64,000 bases of DNA, taken from assembly GCA_948964545.1 (NCBI GenBank), contig CAREDV010000001.1:434001-498000 (forward strand), written 5' to 3'. The translations under genes were made by a program, and so were the position numbers. Source of the DNA: an uncultured bacterium (GTDB lineage Bacteria > Cyanobacteriota > Vampirovibrionia > Gastranaerophilales > Gastranaerophilaceae). Position 1 is the first letter of the stretch. Every line of letters begins with the position of its first letter. Below are positions 34,052 to 41,937 of this stretch, piece by piece. Under the pieces are notes generated by a model. The model was not told the DNA's origin, made no database searches, and saw only the letters and a program-made list of their open reading frames with translations.

Positions 34052-34234
34052 ATGCCAATAAAATTATTTGGGGTCAATCCTGCACAGGGAACATCAAACC
34101 CTTTTCAAGTAAATAAAAAGTATGCAGATAATAATTTTGCTAAGAACAGTTTTGAATTTGGAAATGCAAATCCAAATTGTCCTGAACACCGTGGTGATGG
34201 TATTCATGGCTTGAATTTATACTGCTTAGGATAA
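34052..34234 (+). CDS. Small Asn/Pro-rich protein (60 aa)
   Basis: MPIKLFGVNPAQGTSNPFQV followed by KKYADNNFAKNSFEFGNANPNCPEHRGDG. No membrane helix or signal. TTGGAG lies before the ATG at a good distance. Asn/Pro-rich with an FEFG motif similar in flavour to the FxG motifs of other unknown proteins here. Two cysteines (about 43 and 57). Function unknown. Confidence 0.55.
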   Translation: MPIKLFGVNPAQGTSNPFQVNKKYADNNFAKNSFEFGNANPNCPEHRGDGIHGLNLYCLG

Positions 34235-34384
34235 TAAAAAATTATTTTTTGTATTAGTGTTGTAGATTAAATCTATTGCACTATATTGTGGCGCGAAAGT
34301 ATAGATTTTTTGCTCTTTCTTTTTGAAACTGCAAAGACCTATTGCTTTTTCATCATTTTTGAATAAATTTTTGATAAATTCCAT
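34226..34384 (-). CDS. Small unknown protein (52 aa)
   Basis: MEFIKNLFKNDEKAIGLCSF and a basic, aromatic C-terminal part. Start at 34384 is supported by GAAGGATGT just upstream and by a TATACAAT-like -10 further up; a longer frame through the GC-rich repeat is rejected. The end overlaps the convergent 60-aa gene by nine bases. No family recognised. Confidence 0.45.
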   Translation of the reverse strand: MEFIKNLFKNDEKAIGLCSFKKKEQKIYTFAPQYSAIDLIYNTNTKNNFLLS

Positions 34385-34421
34385 AATACACATCCTTCTA
34401 TTTTTATTGTATAATTTTATT

Positions 34422-34451
34422 AAGGAGCGTGCCGCTCCACCCGCCATTGGG
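34422..34451 (+). repeat. GC-rich dispersed palindromic repeat, copy 2
   Basis: AAGGAGCGTGCCGCTCC followed by ACCCGCCATTGGG. It matches the copy at 1905-1936 on the other strand with only small differences. It lies between a small minus-strand gene and the DUF1858 gene. Confidence 0.7.
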
Positions 34452-34509
34452 ATATACTAATAGTAGTTTAATGAATTTTGCAATTAAGTCAAAGAAAAGG
34501 AGAAGGATT

Positions 34510-34710
34510 ATGGCTAAGATTACTAAAGATATGAATATTATGGATATTGTTCAACAATGCCCTGAAAGCGTTGCTGTATTCCAAAAATATGGTTTGGGAT
34601 GTATCGGATGCGCTGCAGCTCATTTTGAAAATTTAGAAGCAGGTGCTAAGGTTCACGGATTTGATCCTGATGCTATGGTTGCTGATATTAACGCTTTAAT
34701 TGAAGAATAA
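34510..34710 (+). CDS. DUF1858 domain protein
   Basis: 66 residues from the ATG at 34510, with AAAGGAGAAGG just upstream. The DUF1858 (hybrid-cluster-associated redox disulfide) pattern is complete: TKDMNIMDIVQQCPESVAVFQKYGLGCIGC, with the CIGC pair near residue 30, then HFENLEAGAKVHGFD. Such small proteins are thought to have a redox role and are common in anaerobes. Single gene followed by a terminator; partner unknown. Confidence 0.9.
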   Translation: MAKITKDMNIMDIVQQCPESVAVFQKYGLGCIGCAAAHFENLEAGAKVHGFDPDAMVADINALIEE

Positions 34711-34716
34711 GAATAG

Positions 34717-34747
34717 AAAAAGACGACTCAATTGAGTCGTCTTTTTT
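34717..34747. terminator. Bidirectional terminator
   Basis: AAAAAGACGACTCA-ATTGAGTCGTCTTTTTT, palindromic with runs on both sides, between the DUF1858 gene and the convergent 628-residue protein gene. Confidence 0.92.
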
Positions 34748-36632
34748 ATTTTGAATTATTTATAAATCCTGCCATAGTTGGTTTGTTTTCAACAATCGGT
34801 ATTTGTTGAGAAGATGGTTGTGTATTTTTTGCTTTTAACGCCATTTCTTTTTCAACTGCTTTTTTAGTCATTCTTTCACAGTATCTTGCAAGCCACATCA
34901 TAAATATAGGTACAAGAACCAGTGTTGATGCAAAGCCGAATGCACTGTTAAATGTTTTAGCACGGCTTATGAATTTATTATCTTTTGCTTGGAATTTTGT
35001 ATAAATTTTTTCAAGAGCTTCTGAGCCTTTTGCTTTTTTAAACGCTTCTTTGATTTCTGCTGCAGTTGCATCTTTAAGTGATTTATTGCCATATTTTTTC
35101 ATGATAGCTTCGGATTGTTCCTGAACGGTTTTATCAATATGTAGTACTTTTTTAACATTTCCGCCATTATTTTCTAAGAAATCGAAGAATCCGTGTATGC
35201 CGTCTTTATAGCCTGTCAAATCACTATATTTTGTTGTGATTTGTTCACTAGACAGCACTTCAATACCACTTCCTGCTGTAAAATAATTTTTAAGTTTGTG
35301 CAAGAAACTATTTTGATGGTCTTGAGGTTTTATGTTTAATGCAAGTCCTGACATTTTAGCAAATGCATCAGAAAATCCTCTTGATAAAGCTTTAGCACCA
35401 AAAAGGATTGCGCCGAAACTAGAAATGTCACGGACTAAGATTTCTTTACGTTCTTTATCACTTTTTGCATTTAAGTAACGTGGAGGCAGGCAGAATCCAA
35501 ACAACAAAGTAAGCATAGCTGGAACTGTCATAGATGCTCCGTTGAACTCAAAATTTCCAAGGAGTTTGCTGATTTTTCCACCTTCCAAGGCTGTTTTACC
35601 TGCAGTAGATGCTAAACCTGTGAATGAAGGGTCTTTTCCTTGTTTATTTTCAGTTTCGTTATTTCCTTCCAAACCTTTTAAGCCAGGGTCATGTTTGATA
35701 CCCATATTGTAAAGTTTTGGAATTAATGTATAGAATCCAACAACAGCTCCCCACATGCCGAGGTTTGTAAGCACTCTTGTACCTGCTCTGTGGGTATTGA
35801 ATTTTTTAACAGCTTCAGTAATGTTTTCAGAATTTTGTGGAACATGTTTAAGTGCATCATTTGTATAATCGGTTAAACTCTGAGTTAGACGTCTGATGTT
35901 TGTTCCAAGAGTTTTGTTTTGTCCGTTAACTTTTAATACTGATGCTAATTCATCACTTGATGATGAAACAGTTGACTTTCTAAGTTTTGAATATTCATCT
36001 GTAATCTCAGCAAGAAGAGCCTTTGCCCCTTTTTTGTCTTTAGCACTGTGTTTTTCTTCTGCTTCAATAAGTTTGTCAGCAAAAGTTCGGGCAGTTTGTT
36101 TTAATCTGCTGCTTTGAAGATTATTATCAGTTGAATTTGAGAGCATGTTTTCAAATACTTGAGCATAATAACCTTTTTTGAACTCTTTGGCATTTGAAAG
36201 CTGAGATTTGTTTTTAGATGCGTAAGAAGCAAAATCTTCACCTAACGCTTCAATATGGTTAACATGAACATTATTTGCTGTACCAGATGTTTTTTTAATT
36301 ACGCTTAGTATTCCAAGCGGGATTAAAAATGCACTTGGGCCGCTGAGGATTTCTCTGATGCCTTCGCGTCTAGCAAATTCCCAGTTAAGCGGGCCTGTTT
36401 TTTTGCCATTTTCATCTTGTGCTCTGTTTCGGTTTAAACCTTCATATATACGCGGGGCAACCATGCCAAGACCGTCTTGAGCAATAAAAGACGCCGCAAA
36501 TCCACCTCTATCAATAGCATCCATAAGAGTAACTACAGGATTAATACTCCCTGTGAATGATTGCTGTTTACCGTATTGTGTTTGCTGATTTTTAACAGCA
36601 TTCGGTGATTGGTTTATTGCTTTTACTGACAT
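34746..36632 (-). CDS. Large unknown membrane protein with N-terminal SFTG motif
   Basis: 628 residues. A polar Gln/Asn-rich N-terminus ends in QQSFTGS (about residues 23-29). Four to five hydrophobic segments follow (around residues 95-112, 300-322, 385-405 and 595-615), separated by Lys-rich amphipathic helices. The C-terminus is Gln/Pro-rich. No catalytic motif is visible. RBS TAGGGA before the ATG. The gene stands alone, and the 223 bases upstream hold AT-rich sequence with possible -10 boxes near 36745-36760. The style matches other lineage-restricted proteins here (partial gene at 943, 50809, 60333). Function unknown. Confidence 0.72.
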   Translation of the reverse strand: MSVKAINQSPNAVKNQQTQYGKQQSFTGSINPVVTLMDAIDRGGFAASFIAQDGLGMVAPRIYEGLNRNRAQDENGKKTGPLNWEFARREGIREILSGPSAFLIPLGILSVIKKTSGTANNVHVNHIEALGEDFASYASKNKSQLSNAKEFKKGYYAQVFENMLSNSTDNNLQSSRLKQTARTFADKLIEAEEKHSAKDKKGAKALLAEITDEYSKLRKSTVSSSSDELASVLKVNGQNKTLGTNIRRLTQSLTDYTNDALKHVPQNSENITEAVKKFNTHRAGTRVLTNLGMWGAVVGFYTLIPKLYNMGIKHDPGLKGLEGNNETENKQGKDPSFTGLASTAGKTALEGGKISKLLGNFEFNGASMTVPAMLTLLFGFCLPPRYLNAKSDKERKEILVRDISSFGAILFGAKALSRGFSDAFAKMSGLALNIKPQDHQNSFLHKLKNYFTAGSGIEVLSSEQITTKYSDLTGYKDGIHGFFDFLENNGGNVKKVLHIDKTVQEQSEAIMKKYGNKSLKDATAAEIKEAFKKAKGSEALEKIYTKFQAKDNKFISRAKTFNSAFGFASTLVLVPIFMMWLARYCERMTKKAVEKEMALKAKNTQPSSQQIPIVENKPTMAGFINNSK

Positions 36633-36821
36633 GTCCCTACTTTAAAATTTCATAACTACACACATATTTAAAAACATCACTTTTACACTTATTGCTTTTT
36701 TTCGACTAGATTTTAAGAAAAATTAAGATAAATGTATTAAGTGTACTTATTATACTTAATGAGAGAAATAATTGCAAGTGATTTACTACGAATGTAATAA
36801 TTTGTTTACAAAACTTTAAAT

Positions 36822-36849
36822 TTGACTATGTTTCTTGAACTGATAAACT
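36822..36849 (+). promoter_or_regulatory. Promoter of leaderless trmFO
   Basis: TTGACT (36822-36827), 16-base spacer, TAAACT (36844-36849), six bases to the ATG at 36856. Confidence 0.72.
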
Positions 36850-36855
36850 GTTTTT

Positions 36856-38157
36856 ATGGAAGTAAATGTTATTGGAGCAGGGCTTGCAGGAAGTGAATCA
36901 GCTTTGCAGCTCGCAAAAAGAGGAATAAAAGTTAGATTGTATGAGATGCGTCCTAAAAAATCTACGGGTGCTCATAAGACTGAAAAGTTTGCAGAATTTG
37001 TCTGTTCAAACAGTTTAGGAGCAGGTGATTGTTCTAACGCATCAGGTTTGTTGAAAAAAGAGATGGAACTTCTTGGCGGCGAATTAATTCAAATTGCTCG
37101 TGAGTGTTCAGTGCCTGCAGGAAATGCGCTTGCGATTGACAGGGAATTGTTCTCGCAGACTGTTACGGACAGAATTCAGAATAATCCTAATATTACTGTA
37201 ATAAAAGAAGAAGTTAAGCAAATCCCAGATGGATATACGATTATTGCCTCAGGGCCTTTGTCATCGGACAGCCTTGCTGATTCTATAAAAGAATTTACTG
37301 AAAGCGAACATTTACATTTCTTTGATGCTATTGCACCAATTGTTGAAAAAGACAGTATTGATTTTGAAAAAGCTTTCTGGGCAAGTCGTTATGATAAGGG
37401 TGAAGCTTCTTATATTAATTGTCCGATGAATAAAGAGCAATATGAAAAATTCTATGATATCTTGATTAATGCGCCAAAGATTGAGTTGAAAGAATTTGAA
37501 AAGAATGCAAAATTTTTTGAAAGCTGTTTGCCAATAGAAGTTTTGGCATCCCGCGGGGTTGATACTTTACGTTTTGGACCAATGAAGCCTGTGGGGCTTG
37601 TTGATAAACGCACAGGCGAGGAAAATTATGCAGTTGTTCAGCTTCGACAGGATAACAGTGCAAAAACTTTATTTAATCTTGTAGGTTTTCAGACAAACTT
37701 AAAATGGGGAAGCCAGAAAGAATTATTGCAGTCAATTCCAGGGCTGGAAAATGTTAATATTGTCAGATATGGCGTAATGCATAGGAATACTTTTATAAAT
37801 TCGCCAAAAGTATTAAATGCATCGCTTCAAACCCGCAAACGCGAAAATCTTTTCTTTGCGGGACAGTTAACTGGTACTGAGGGGTACACTGAATCTATTG
37901 CGACAGGCATGCTTGCTGGGATTAATATGGCAAAACTTATTAATGGCGAACCTCTTTTGATTCTGCCGAAAGTAACTATTCTCGGGGCTTTGACACAATA
38001 TATAAGCGACGAAAATCATGATAAATTTCAGCCGATAAATTCAAATTGGGGAATTATCGAGCCGATTGAGCTTCCCAAAAAAGAGAGAAAGAATAAAAAG
38101 TTAAAAGCGGAACTTTTAACTAATCGTTCTATTGAATACTTAAAAGGACTCTTGTAA
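36856..38157 (+). CDS. trmFO: Methylenetetrahydrofolate--tRNA (uracil-54 C5)-methyltransferase TrmFO
   Basis: 433 residues, the normal length. TrmFO is an FAD enzyme that makes ribothymidine (m5U54) in tRNA using methylene-THF. The FAD-binding motif VIGAGLAGSESA is at the very N-terminus (about 5-16), followed by YEMRPKKSTGAHKT and FAEFVCSNSL with a conserved Cys (about 55). The C-terminal motif FFAGQLTGTEGYTESIATGM is near residue 330. No ribosome site; the TAAACT box ends six bases before the ATG. Monocistronic with a terminator over its stop codon. Confidence 0.95.
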   Translation: MEVNVIGAGLAGSESALQLAKRGIKVRLYEMRPKKSTGAHKTEKFAEFVCSNSLGAGDCSNASGLLKKEMELLGGELIQIARECSVPAGNALAIDRELFSQTVTDRIQNNPNITVIKEEVKQIPDGYTIIASGPLSSDSLADSIKEFTESEHLHFFDAIAPIVEKDSIDFEKAFWASRYDKGEASYINCPMNKEQYEKFYDILINAPKIELKEFEKNAKFFESCLPIEVLASRGVDTLRFGPMKPVGLVDKRTGEENYAVVQLRQDNSAKTLFNLVGFQTNLKWGSQKELLQSIPGLENVNIVRYGVMHRNTFINSPKVLNASLQTRKRENLFFAGQLTGTEGYTESIATGMLAGINMAKLINGEPLLILPKVTILGALTQYISDENHDKFQPINSNWGIIEPIELPKKERKNKKLKAELLTNRSIEYLKGLL

Positions 38158-38170
38158 GAGTCCTTTTTTA
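38142..38170 (+). terminator. Terminator overlapping the trmFO stop
   Basis: AAAAGGACTCTT-G-TAAGAGTCCTTTTTT; the TAA stop of trmFO lies within the hairpin loop/stem. Confidence 0.85.
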
Positions 38171-38186
38171 ATATCCTGCGTGTTAT

Positions 38187-38765
38187 TTAAGATTTTTTTT
38201 CAAGTCCTATAAGACGCATAACGGGATGTATAAGTGCCTGGCTTACTTGTGGTGCAATGATTGCTAGTCCTACAACAGAACCTATAATGTTGCTTAATTC
38301 TACAGCACCTTTTATGTCTCCGAATTTGTTAGGCTTGTCTTTTTTTAGTTCGTCAGTTAATACTACGTTTAGCTTATTATCTTTAAGCTTTCCAATTGCC
38401 TCTAATCTTTCTTTTTTCGTTGCTAAATCTGCGATTTTTTTGTATGCGGAATATTCCTTGAAATTTTTAAAATGTTCAAAACCTTGAGTATTTTTAAAGA
38501 TTTTTTCCTTTGCAAGTTTAAATCCGCCTTTTTTAAATATCGGAACAATTACTGCCATATAAACACCAAGACAGGTTGCCTGATATAAAAATTCTTTTAA
38601 TGATGCGAATTTTTTAGTTTCTTTATCGATATGATTATCAATAAGAATAAATCCAGGTCTGCCAATTGCATTTACCGTTGTTTTACAGGTAACTGTCGCG
38701 TCAGCATTTTGAGCTATATTTACCACTGTCGGGTTTGTAATCACTTTAGAAATTGCTGAAATCAT
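38187..38765 (-). CDS. Unknown membrane protein, tandem paralogue B (192 aa)
   Basis: 192 residues. Contains AIGRPGFILIDNHIDKETKKFASLKEF (about 33-59), a hydrophobic helix GVYMAVIVPIFKKGG, a basic middle (KKIADLATKKERLEAIGKLK), and a C-terminal helix VGLAIIAPQVSQALIHPVMRLIG. It aligns with the upstream 192-residue protein in the same order: RPxF, KKxAxLxE, helix, PVM+xIG. It overlaps the upstream gene by 4 bases (ATGA), so they form an operon. No domain recognised. Confidence 0.68.
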   Translation of the reverse strand: MISAISKVITNPTVVNIAQNADATVTCKTTVNAIGRPGFILIDNHIDKETKKFASLKEFLYQATCLGVYMAVIVPIFKKGGFKLAKEKIFKNTQGFEHFKNFKEYSAYKKIADLATKKERLEAIGKLKDNKLNVVLTDELKKDKPNKFGDIKGAVELSNIIGSVVGLAIIAPQVSQALIHPVMRLIGLEKKS

Positions 38766-39340
38766 ACGCCGCCTACTTTCATTCCTGAGTTCCAGTTGTT
38801 AAAAGTCGGACGAACAATCGGAGTTGTCGGACGTATTGCAGCAGGCGGAGTTATCGCATTTTCTTTGATATCAAGCGGTTTTTGTTCAGGCTTTTTGCCT
38901 ATGCGTTTCATAACAGGGGTTACAACAACTGAGCATAAGGCAGGGATTACGACACCTGCGGCAATACATATGGCAATCAGTCCCAAACCTGCCTGACCTT
39001 TTTTAATAGCAGAAGCTTTCATTTCCTGTTTAACGGTTTCAGAGATTACCTCTCCTGCTTTTATCCTTTTTGCAATATCTGTTTCGTGAGCTTTTACGGC
39101 AATTTTTTCACCCAGTTTTGCACCTAAAATACCCGTCACAAAATAAGTCGGCATTGCAACGACTTCCGTAATTCCCTCTCTTAATGCGGCATACTTCTTA
39201 CTTTCGGGGTTTTCGCCTTTTTTCATCATTGTAAATGTCGGGCGAAATATTCCGTTTGCGCATGAAATGGCTAGTATTGGATATAATGGTTTACTGTTAT
39301 TGCCCAGCTTTGAGCATATAGTTTTTATAAAATTTGACAT
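38762..39340 (-). CDS. Unknown membrane protein, tandem paralogue A (192 aa)
   Basis: 192 residues from the ATG at 39340 (MSNFIKTICSKLG); an upstream extension lies over the promoter region and is rejected. Signals shared with the downstream gene: GIFRPTFTMMKKGENPESKKYAALREG, a glycine-rich helix (TGILGAKLG), and AAGVVIPALCSVVVTPVMKRIG. The C-terminal tail is Pro/Thr-rich. Divergent from the anti-sigma/sigma operon, sharing a 107-base promoter region. Function unknown. Confidence 0.68.
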   Translation of the reverse strand: MSNFIKTICSKLGNNSKPLYPILAISCANGIFRPTFTMMKKGENPESKKYAALREGITEVVAMPTYFVTGILGAKLGEKIAVKAHETDIAKRIKAGEVISETVKQEMKASAIKKGQAGLGLIAICIAAGVVIPALCSVVVTPVMKRIGKKPEQKPLDIKENAITPPAAIRPTTPIVRPTFNNWNSGMKVGGV

Positions 39341-39400
39341 GATTTTCCGCTTTATATAAAAAACAAACAAAAAATTTTTTGCTAGTGTATAATAAAAAAT

Positions 39401-39424
39401 GAACTTTTTTATTTCCCGTTCGTT
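39401..39424 (+). promoter_or_regulatory. Candidate ECF-sigma promoter for the stress operon
   Basis: GAAC at 39401-39404, exactly 16 bases, then CGTT at 39421-39424, the general GAAC-N16-CGT pattern of ECF sigma factors. A housekeeping TATAAT overlaps at 39424-39429. The pattern suggests autoregulation of the operon by its own sigma factor. Confidence 0.5.
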
Positions 39425-39447
39425 ATAATAATACAGAGGTTGAAAAA

Positions 39448-39792
39448 ATGAAAGATAAATGTAGACAATATGAAGCATTATTTACGTTTCAGGACGAAGA
39501 AACCTTAAAAAAACATATTGAAACCTGTGAAGATTGCAAAAAAGAACAGGAAGTTATGGATAAAGTTTCCGACTTATTGAAAGAAGTTAAACCTTACTAC
39601 GTAAAAAAACGTAAGGATAATGCCAAATTAAAAATTGCCTGTGCAATGCTTACAATTATGCTGAGTACGGCAGTAATGGGTGTAGTAAATTTTAATACAG
39701 ATATTTCTGATATCATTAAATACGGAAATACACTTAGTGCAGAAGATTTAGGCTTACCTGTAGATGCGTATGGTTTGTTAATGGTGGAATAG
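39448..39792 (+). CDS. Zinc-finger-type anti-sigma factor
   Basis: 114 residues. The N-terminal ZAS-type motif is present as C5 and H-x3-C-x2-C (HIETCEDC, about residues 30-37). A single membrane helix follows (KIACAMLTIMLSTAVMGVV, about 70-88), with a short outer domain ending at LLMVE. In the family the cytoplasmic part binds an ECF sigma and releases it on envelope or redox stress. RBS AGAGG before the ATG. The stop overlaps the sigma gene by one base (TAGTG). The usual sigma-then-anti-sigma order is reversed here. Confidence 0.85.
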   Translation: MKDKCRQYEALFTFQDEETLKKHIETCEDCKKEQEVMDKVSDLLKEVKPYYVKKRKDNAKLKIACAMLTIMLSTAVMGVVNFNTDISDIIKYGNTLSAEDLGLPVDAYGLLMVE

Positions 39793-40283
39793 TGAACTTT
39801 AAAGAGATAGTAGAAAATAACAAAAATAACGTAAGAAATATTATAAGGCTTATTACAAAAGAAACAAACGAAGATTTGGAGCAGGAAGTATTTGTCAAGG
39901 TTTGGAAAAATTCAGACAAATACAATGAGCAAGGGTCTTTTAAAAGCTGGATTAATACAATTGCAAAAAATGTGTCAAAGGATTATCTGAAATCTGCGCA
40001 GTATAAAAACAGAAATACTGAAGATGATGAGATTTTGACAACAATAAAAGATAAAAAACAAACGCCAGAACTTACTCTCATTAGTAACGACAGGCAAAAA
40101 AGAATTACAAGCGCGATTAATTCTCTAAAACCAAAATTCAAAGAAGTTGTTATGTACTGTGAAATTTACGGGTATAGTTATGAAGAAACTGCAGTAAAGC
40201 TTAACTGTCCTTTAGGAACTGTAAAATCCAGATTATACAACGCAAAAAAAGAGTTAGCAGAAAAATTACAAGATTTATTATAG
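39792..40283 (+). CDS. ECF-type RNA polymerase sigma factor
   Basis: 163 residues starting at GTG, which shares its G with the anti-sigma stop. Region 2 is EDLEQEVFVKVWKNSDKYNEQGSFKSWINTIAKN (about 33-66), with the RpoE-like DAF-type helix. Region 4 is INSLKPKFKEVVMYCEIYGYSYEETAVKLNCPLGTVKSRLYNAKKEL (about 113-160). It should direct polymerase to envelope-stress promoters and probably to its own (GAAC-N16-CGTT upstream of the operon). The Spy-like gene follows at 13 bases. Confidence 0.92.
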   Translation: MNFKEIVENNKNNVRNIIRLITKETNEDLEQEVFVKVWKNSDKYNEQGSFKSWINTIAKNVSKDYLKSAQYKNRNTEDDEILTTIKDKKQTPELTLISNDRQKRITSAINSLKPKFKEVVMYCEIYGYSYEETAVKLNCPLGTVKSRLYNAKKELAEKLQDLL

Positions 40284-40296
40284 AAAGGATGTATTT

Positions 40297-40833
40297 ATGA
40301 AGAAATTTTTAATTACCGCATGTGCACTTATTGTTGCATCAAGTGCAGTTATGGCCGCTGAACCTGCACCTGTCAAACCGCAGTGTAACTGCCCGAAATG
40401 CAGCTGTCAAAGACCGCCTAAAGGGCCTGATTTCAAAAAACGTCAGGCAGAATTTGAACAGCGTTTGAAACTTACAGATGAACAAAAAGCAAAAGCAAAA
40501 GAACTTCGCGAACAGAGTTTCGAACAAATTAAACCGCTGTTGGATAAGATTAAAGAAAAACGTGCTGAAATTGAGGCAGTTAAACTTTCAAGAATGGCTG
40601 TTCAGGCTCAAAATGAAAAAATTGAACAGTTGAAACGCGAAATCGGAGCTATAAAACAGGAAATGCACAGATTACGCATGGAAAATATGAAAAATTTTGA
40701 AGCTATATTGACTAAATCTCAACAGAAAGAATTGAAAAAAATGAAAGCAGAAGGACGTAAAAAATTCGATAAAGAATTTAAAAAACATCCGCCGAAACAG
40801 CATCCGATGCCGTGTCCTATTGAAGAAAAATAA
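40297..40833 (+). CDS. Spy/CpxP-like periplasmic protein with Cys-rich motif
   Basis: 178 residues with a signal peptide (MKKFLITACALIVASSAVMA, cleaved after residue 20). Near residues 31-37 it has CNCPKCSC, four cysteines that could bind a metal. The LTxxQ-type pattern follows (LKLTDEQKAKAKELREQS, about 58-75), then long Lys/Glu-rich coiled-coil helices and LTKSQQKELKKM. Spy and CpxP are chaperone or stress-sensing proteins; CnrX-type relatives sense metals. Third gene of the anti-sigma/sigma operon, so it is likely a target and perhaps part of sensing. RBS AAAGGA. Confidence 0.8.
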   Translation: MKKFLITACALIVASSAVMAAEPAPVKPQCNCPKCSCQRPPKGPDFKKRQAEFEQRLKLTDEQKAKAKELREQSFEQIKPLLDKIKEKRAEIEAVKLSRMAVQAQNEKIEQLKREIGAIKQEMHRLRMENMKNFEAILTKSQQKELKKMKAEGRKKFDKEFKKHPPKQHPMPCPIEEK

Positions 40834-40840
40834 TTCTTAT

Positions 40841-40871
40841 AAAGGGTTGATTTTTTATCAGCCCTTTTTTA
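40841..40871 (+). terminator. Terminator overlapping the cysK promoter
   Basis: AAAGGGTTGAT-TTTTT-ATCAGCCCTTTTTT. Its left arm contains TTGATT (40847-40852), which also serves as the -35 box of cysK. Confidence 0.85.
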
Positions 40872-40875
40872 ATAT
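40847..40875 (+). promoter_or_regulatory. Promoter of leaderless cysK
   Basis: TTGATT (40847-40852), 17-base spacer, TAATAT (40870-40875), six bases to the ATG at 40882. Shares bases with the terminator of the stress operon. Confidence 0.65.
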
Positions 40876-40881
40876 GGATAT

Positions 40882-41784
40882 ATGAATATATATGACAATA
40901 TACTTGAACTTATCGGAAATACGCCGTTAGTAAAAATAAACAAATTGAATACGGGAAAATCAACAGTTCTTGCAAAGGTTGAAAGTTTTAATCCCGCAGG
41001 TTCTGTCAAAGACCGCCCTGCATTGAATATGATAGAAGATGCCGAAAAAAAGGGACTTATAAACAAAAATACAGTGATAATTGAACCTACAAGCGGAAAT
41101 ACAGGTATTGGACTTGCAATGGTTTGTGCTGTCAGGGGTTATCGTATGATTTTGACAATGCCCGAAACTATGAGCGAGGAGCGCAGAAAACTTTTAAAAG
41201 CTTATGGCGCAGAACTAGTTTTAACGGAAGGCGCAAAAGGTATGCAAGGCGCTGTTGATAAAGCTAACGAACTTCATAAGGAAATAAAAAATTCGTTTAT
41301 TCCTCAACAGTTTGCAAATCCTGCTAATCCTGAAATTCATATGCTTACTACTGCAGAAGAAATTTGGAGAGATACAGACGGCAAAGTTGATATTGTAATT
41401 GCAGGCGTAGGAACGGGCGGAACAATTTCAGGTATTGCACGCGTTTTAAAGGAAAAAAATCCAAATATTAAAGCTGTTGCGGTTGAACCTTTATCGTCGC
41501 CTTTATTATCAAAAGGACAGGCTGGACCGCATAAAATTCAAGGTATCGGCGCAAATTTTGTGCCTGAAAACTTTGACAAAAATGTGGTTGATGAGATTTT
41601 TACCGTATCAAATGAAGATGCTATTGAGACAGCGCGTCGTTGTGCAAAAGAAGAGGGTATTTTGTGCGGAATTTCATCAGGTGCAGCACTATATGCGGCA
41701 ATTGAGTATTCTAAAAAGAATGAGAAAAAAGTTATTGTCGTAATTTTACCTGATACGGGTGAAAGATATTTGAGTGTTTTGTAA
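40882..41784 (+). CDS. cysK: Cysteine synthase (O-acetylserine sulfhydrylase)
   Basis: 300 residues, PLP fold type II. It makes cysteine from O-acetylserine and sulfide. Landmarks: LIGNTPLVKI (about 10-19), the PLP lysine in SFNPAGSVKDRPA (about 37-49), PTSGNTGIGLA (about 68-78), GVGTGGTISG (about 174-183) and GISSGAAL (about 258-265). Start codon fixed by the leaderless promoter six bases upstream. Monocistronic. A cysM-like thiosulfate preference cannot be excluded. Confidence 0.94.
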   Translation: MNIYDNILELIGNTPLVKINKLNTGKSTVLAKVESFNPAGSVKDRPALNMIEDAEKKGLINKNTVIIEPTSGNTGIGLAMVCAVRGYRMILTMPETMSEERRKLLKAYGAELVLTEGAKGMQGAVDKANELHKEIKNSFIPQQFANPANPEIHMLTTAEEIWRDTDGKVDIVIAGVGTGGTISGIARVLKEKNPNIKAVAVEPLSSPLLSKGQAGPHKIQGIGANFVPENFDKNVVDEIFTVSNEDAIETARRCAKEEGILCGISSGAALYAAIEYSKKNEKKVIVVILPDTGERYLSVL

Positions 41785-41821
41785 ATTTTTGTAACATCTT
41801 GCTTGAATTGTAAAAAGGGTG

Positions 41822-41857
41822 TAAAATCCTTCATAGCATAGCATAGCATAGCATAGC
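41822..41857 (+). promoter_or_regulatory. Promoter followed by CATAG pentanucleotide array (leader 2)
   Basis: TTGCTT (41799-41804), 17-base spacer, TAAAAT (41822-41827), then CCTT and five tandem CATAG units plus C (41832-41857). Same -10-to-array distance as at 7579-7615. Confidence 0.7.
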
Positions 41858-41937
41858 TGTATCCGTATGCCTTGAACTGAAATTTGTTACGGTTCTATGT
41901 TTTTATAAATAAAAGAGAGTATAAAAACGGAGAGCTT

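Noticed and set aside
34510..34710. DUF1858 gene starting at 34429
   Set aside because: The longer frame begins in the GC-rich repeat; the AAAGGAGAAGG site sets the start at 34510.
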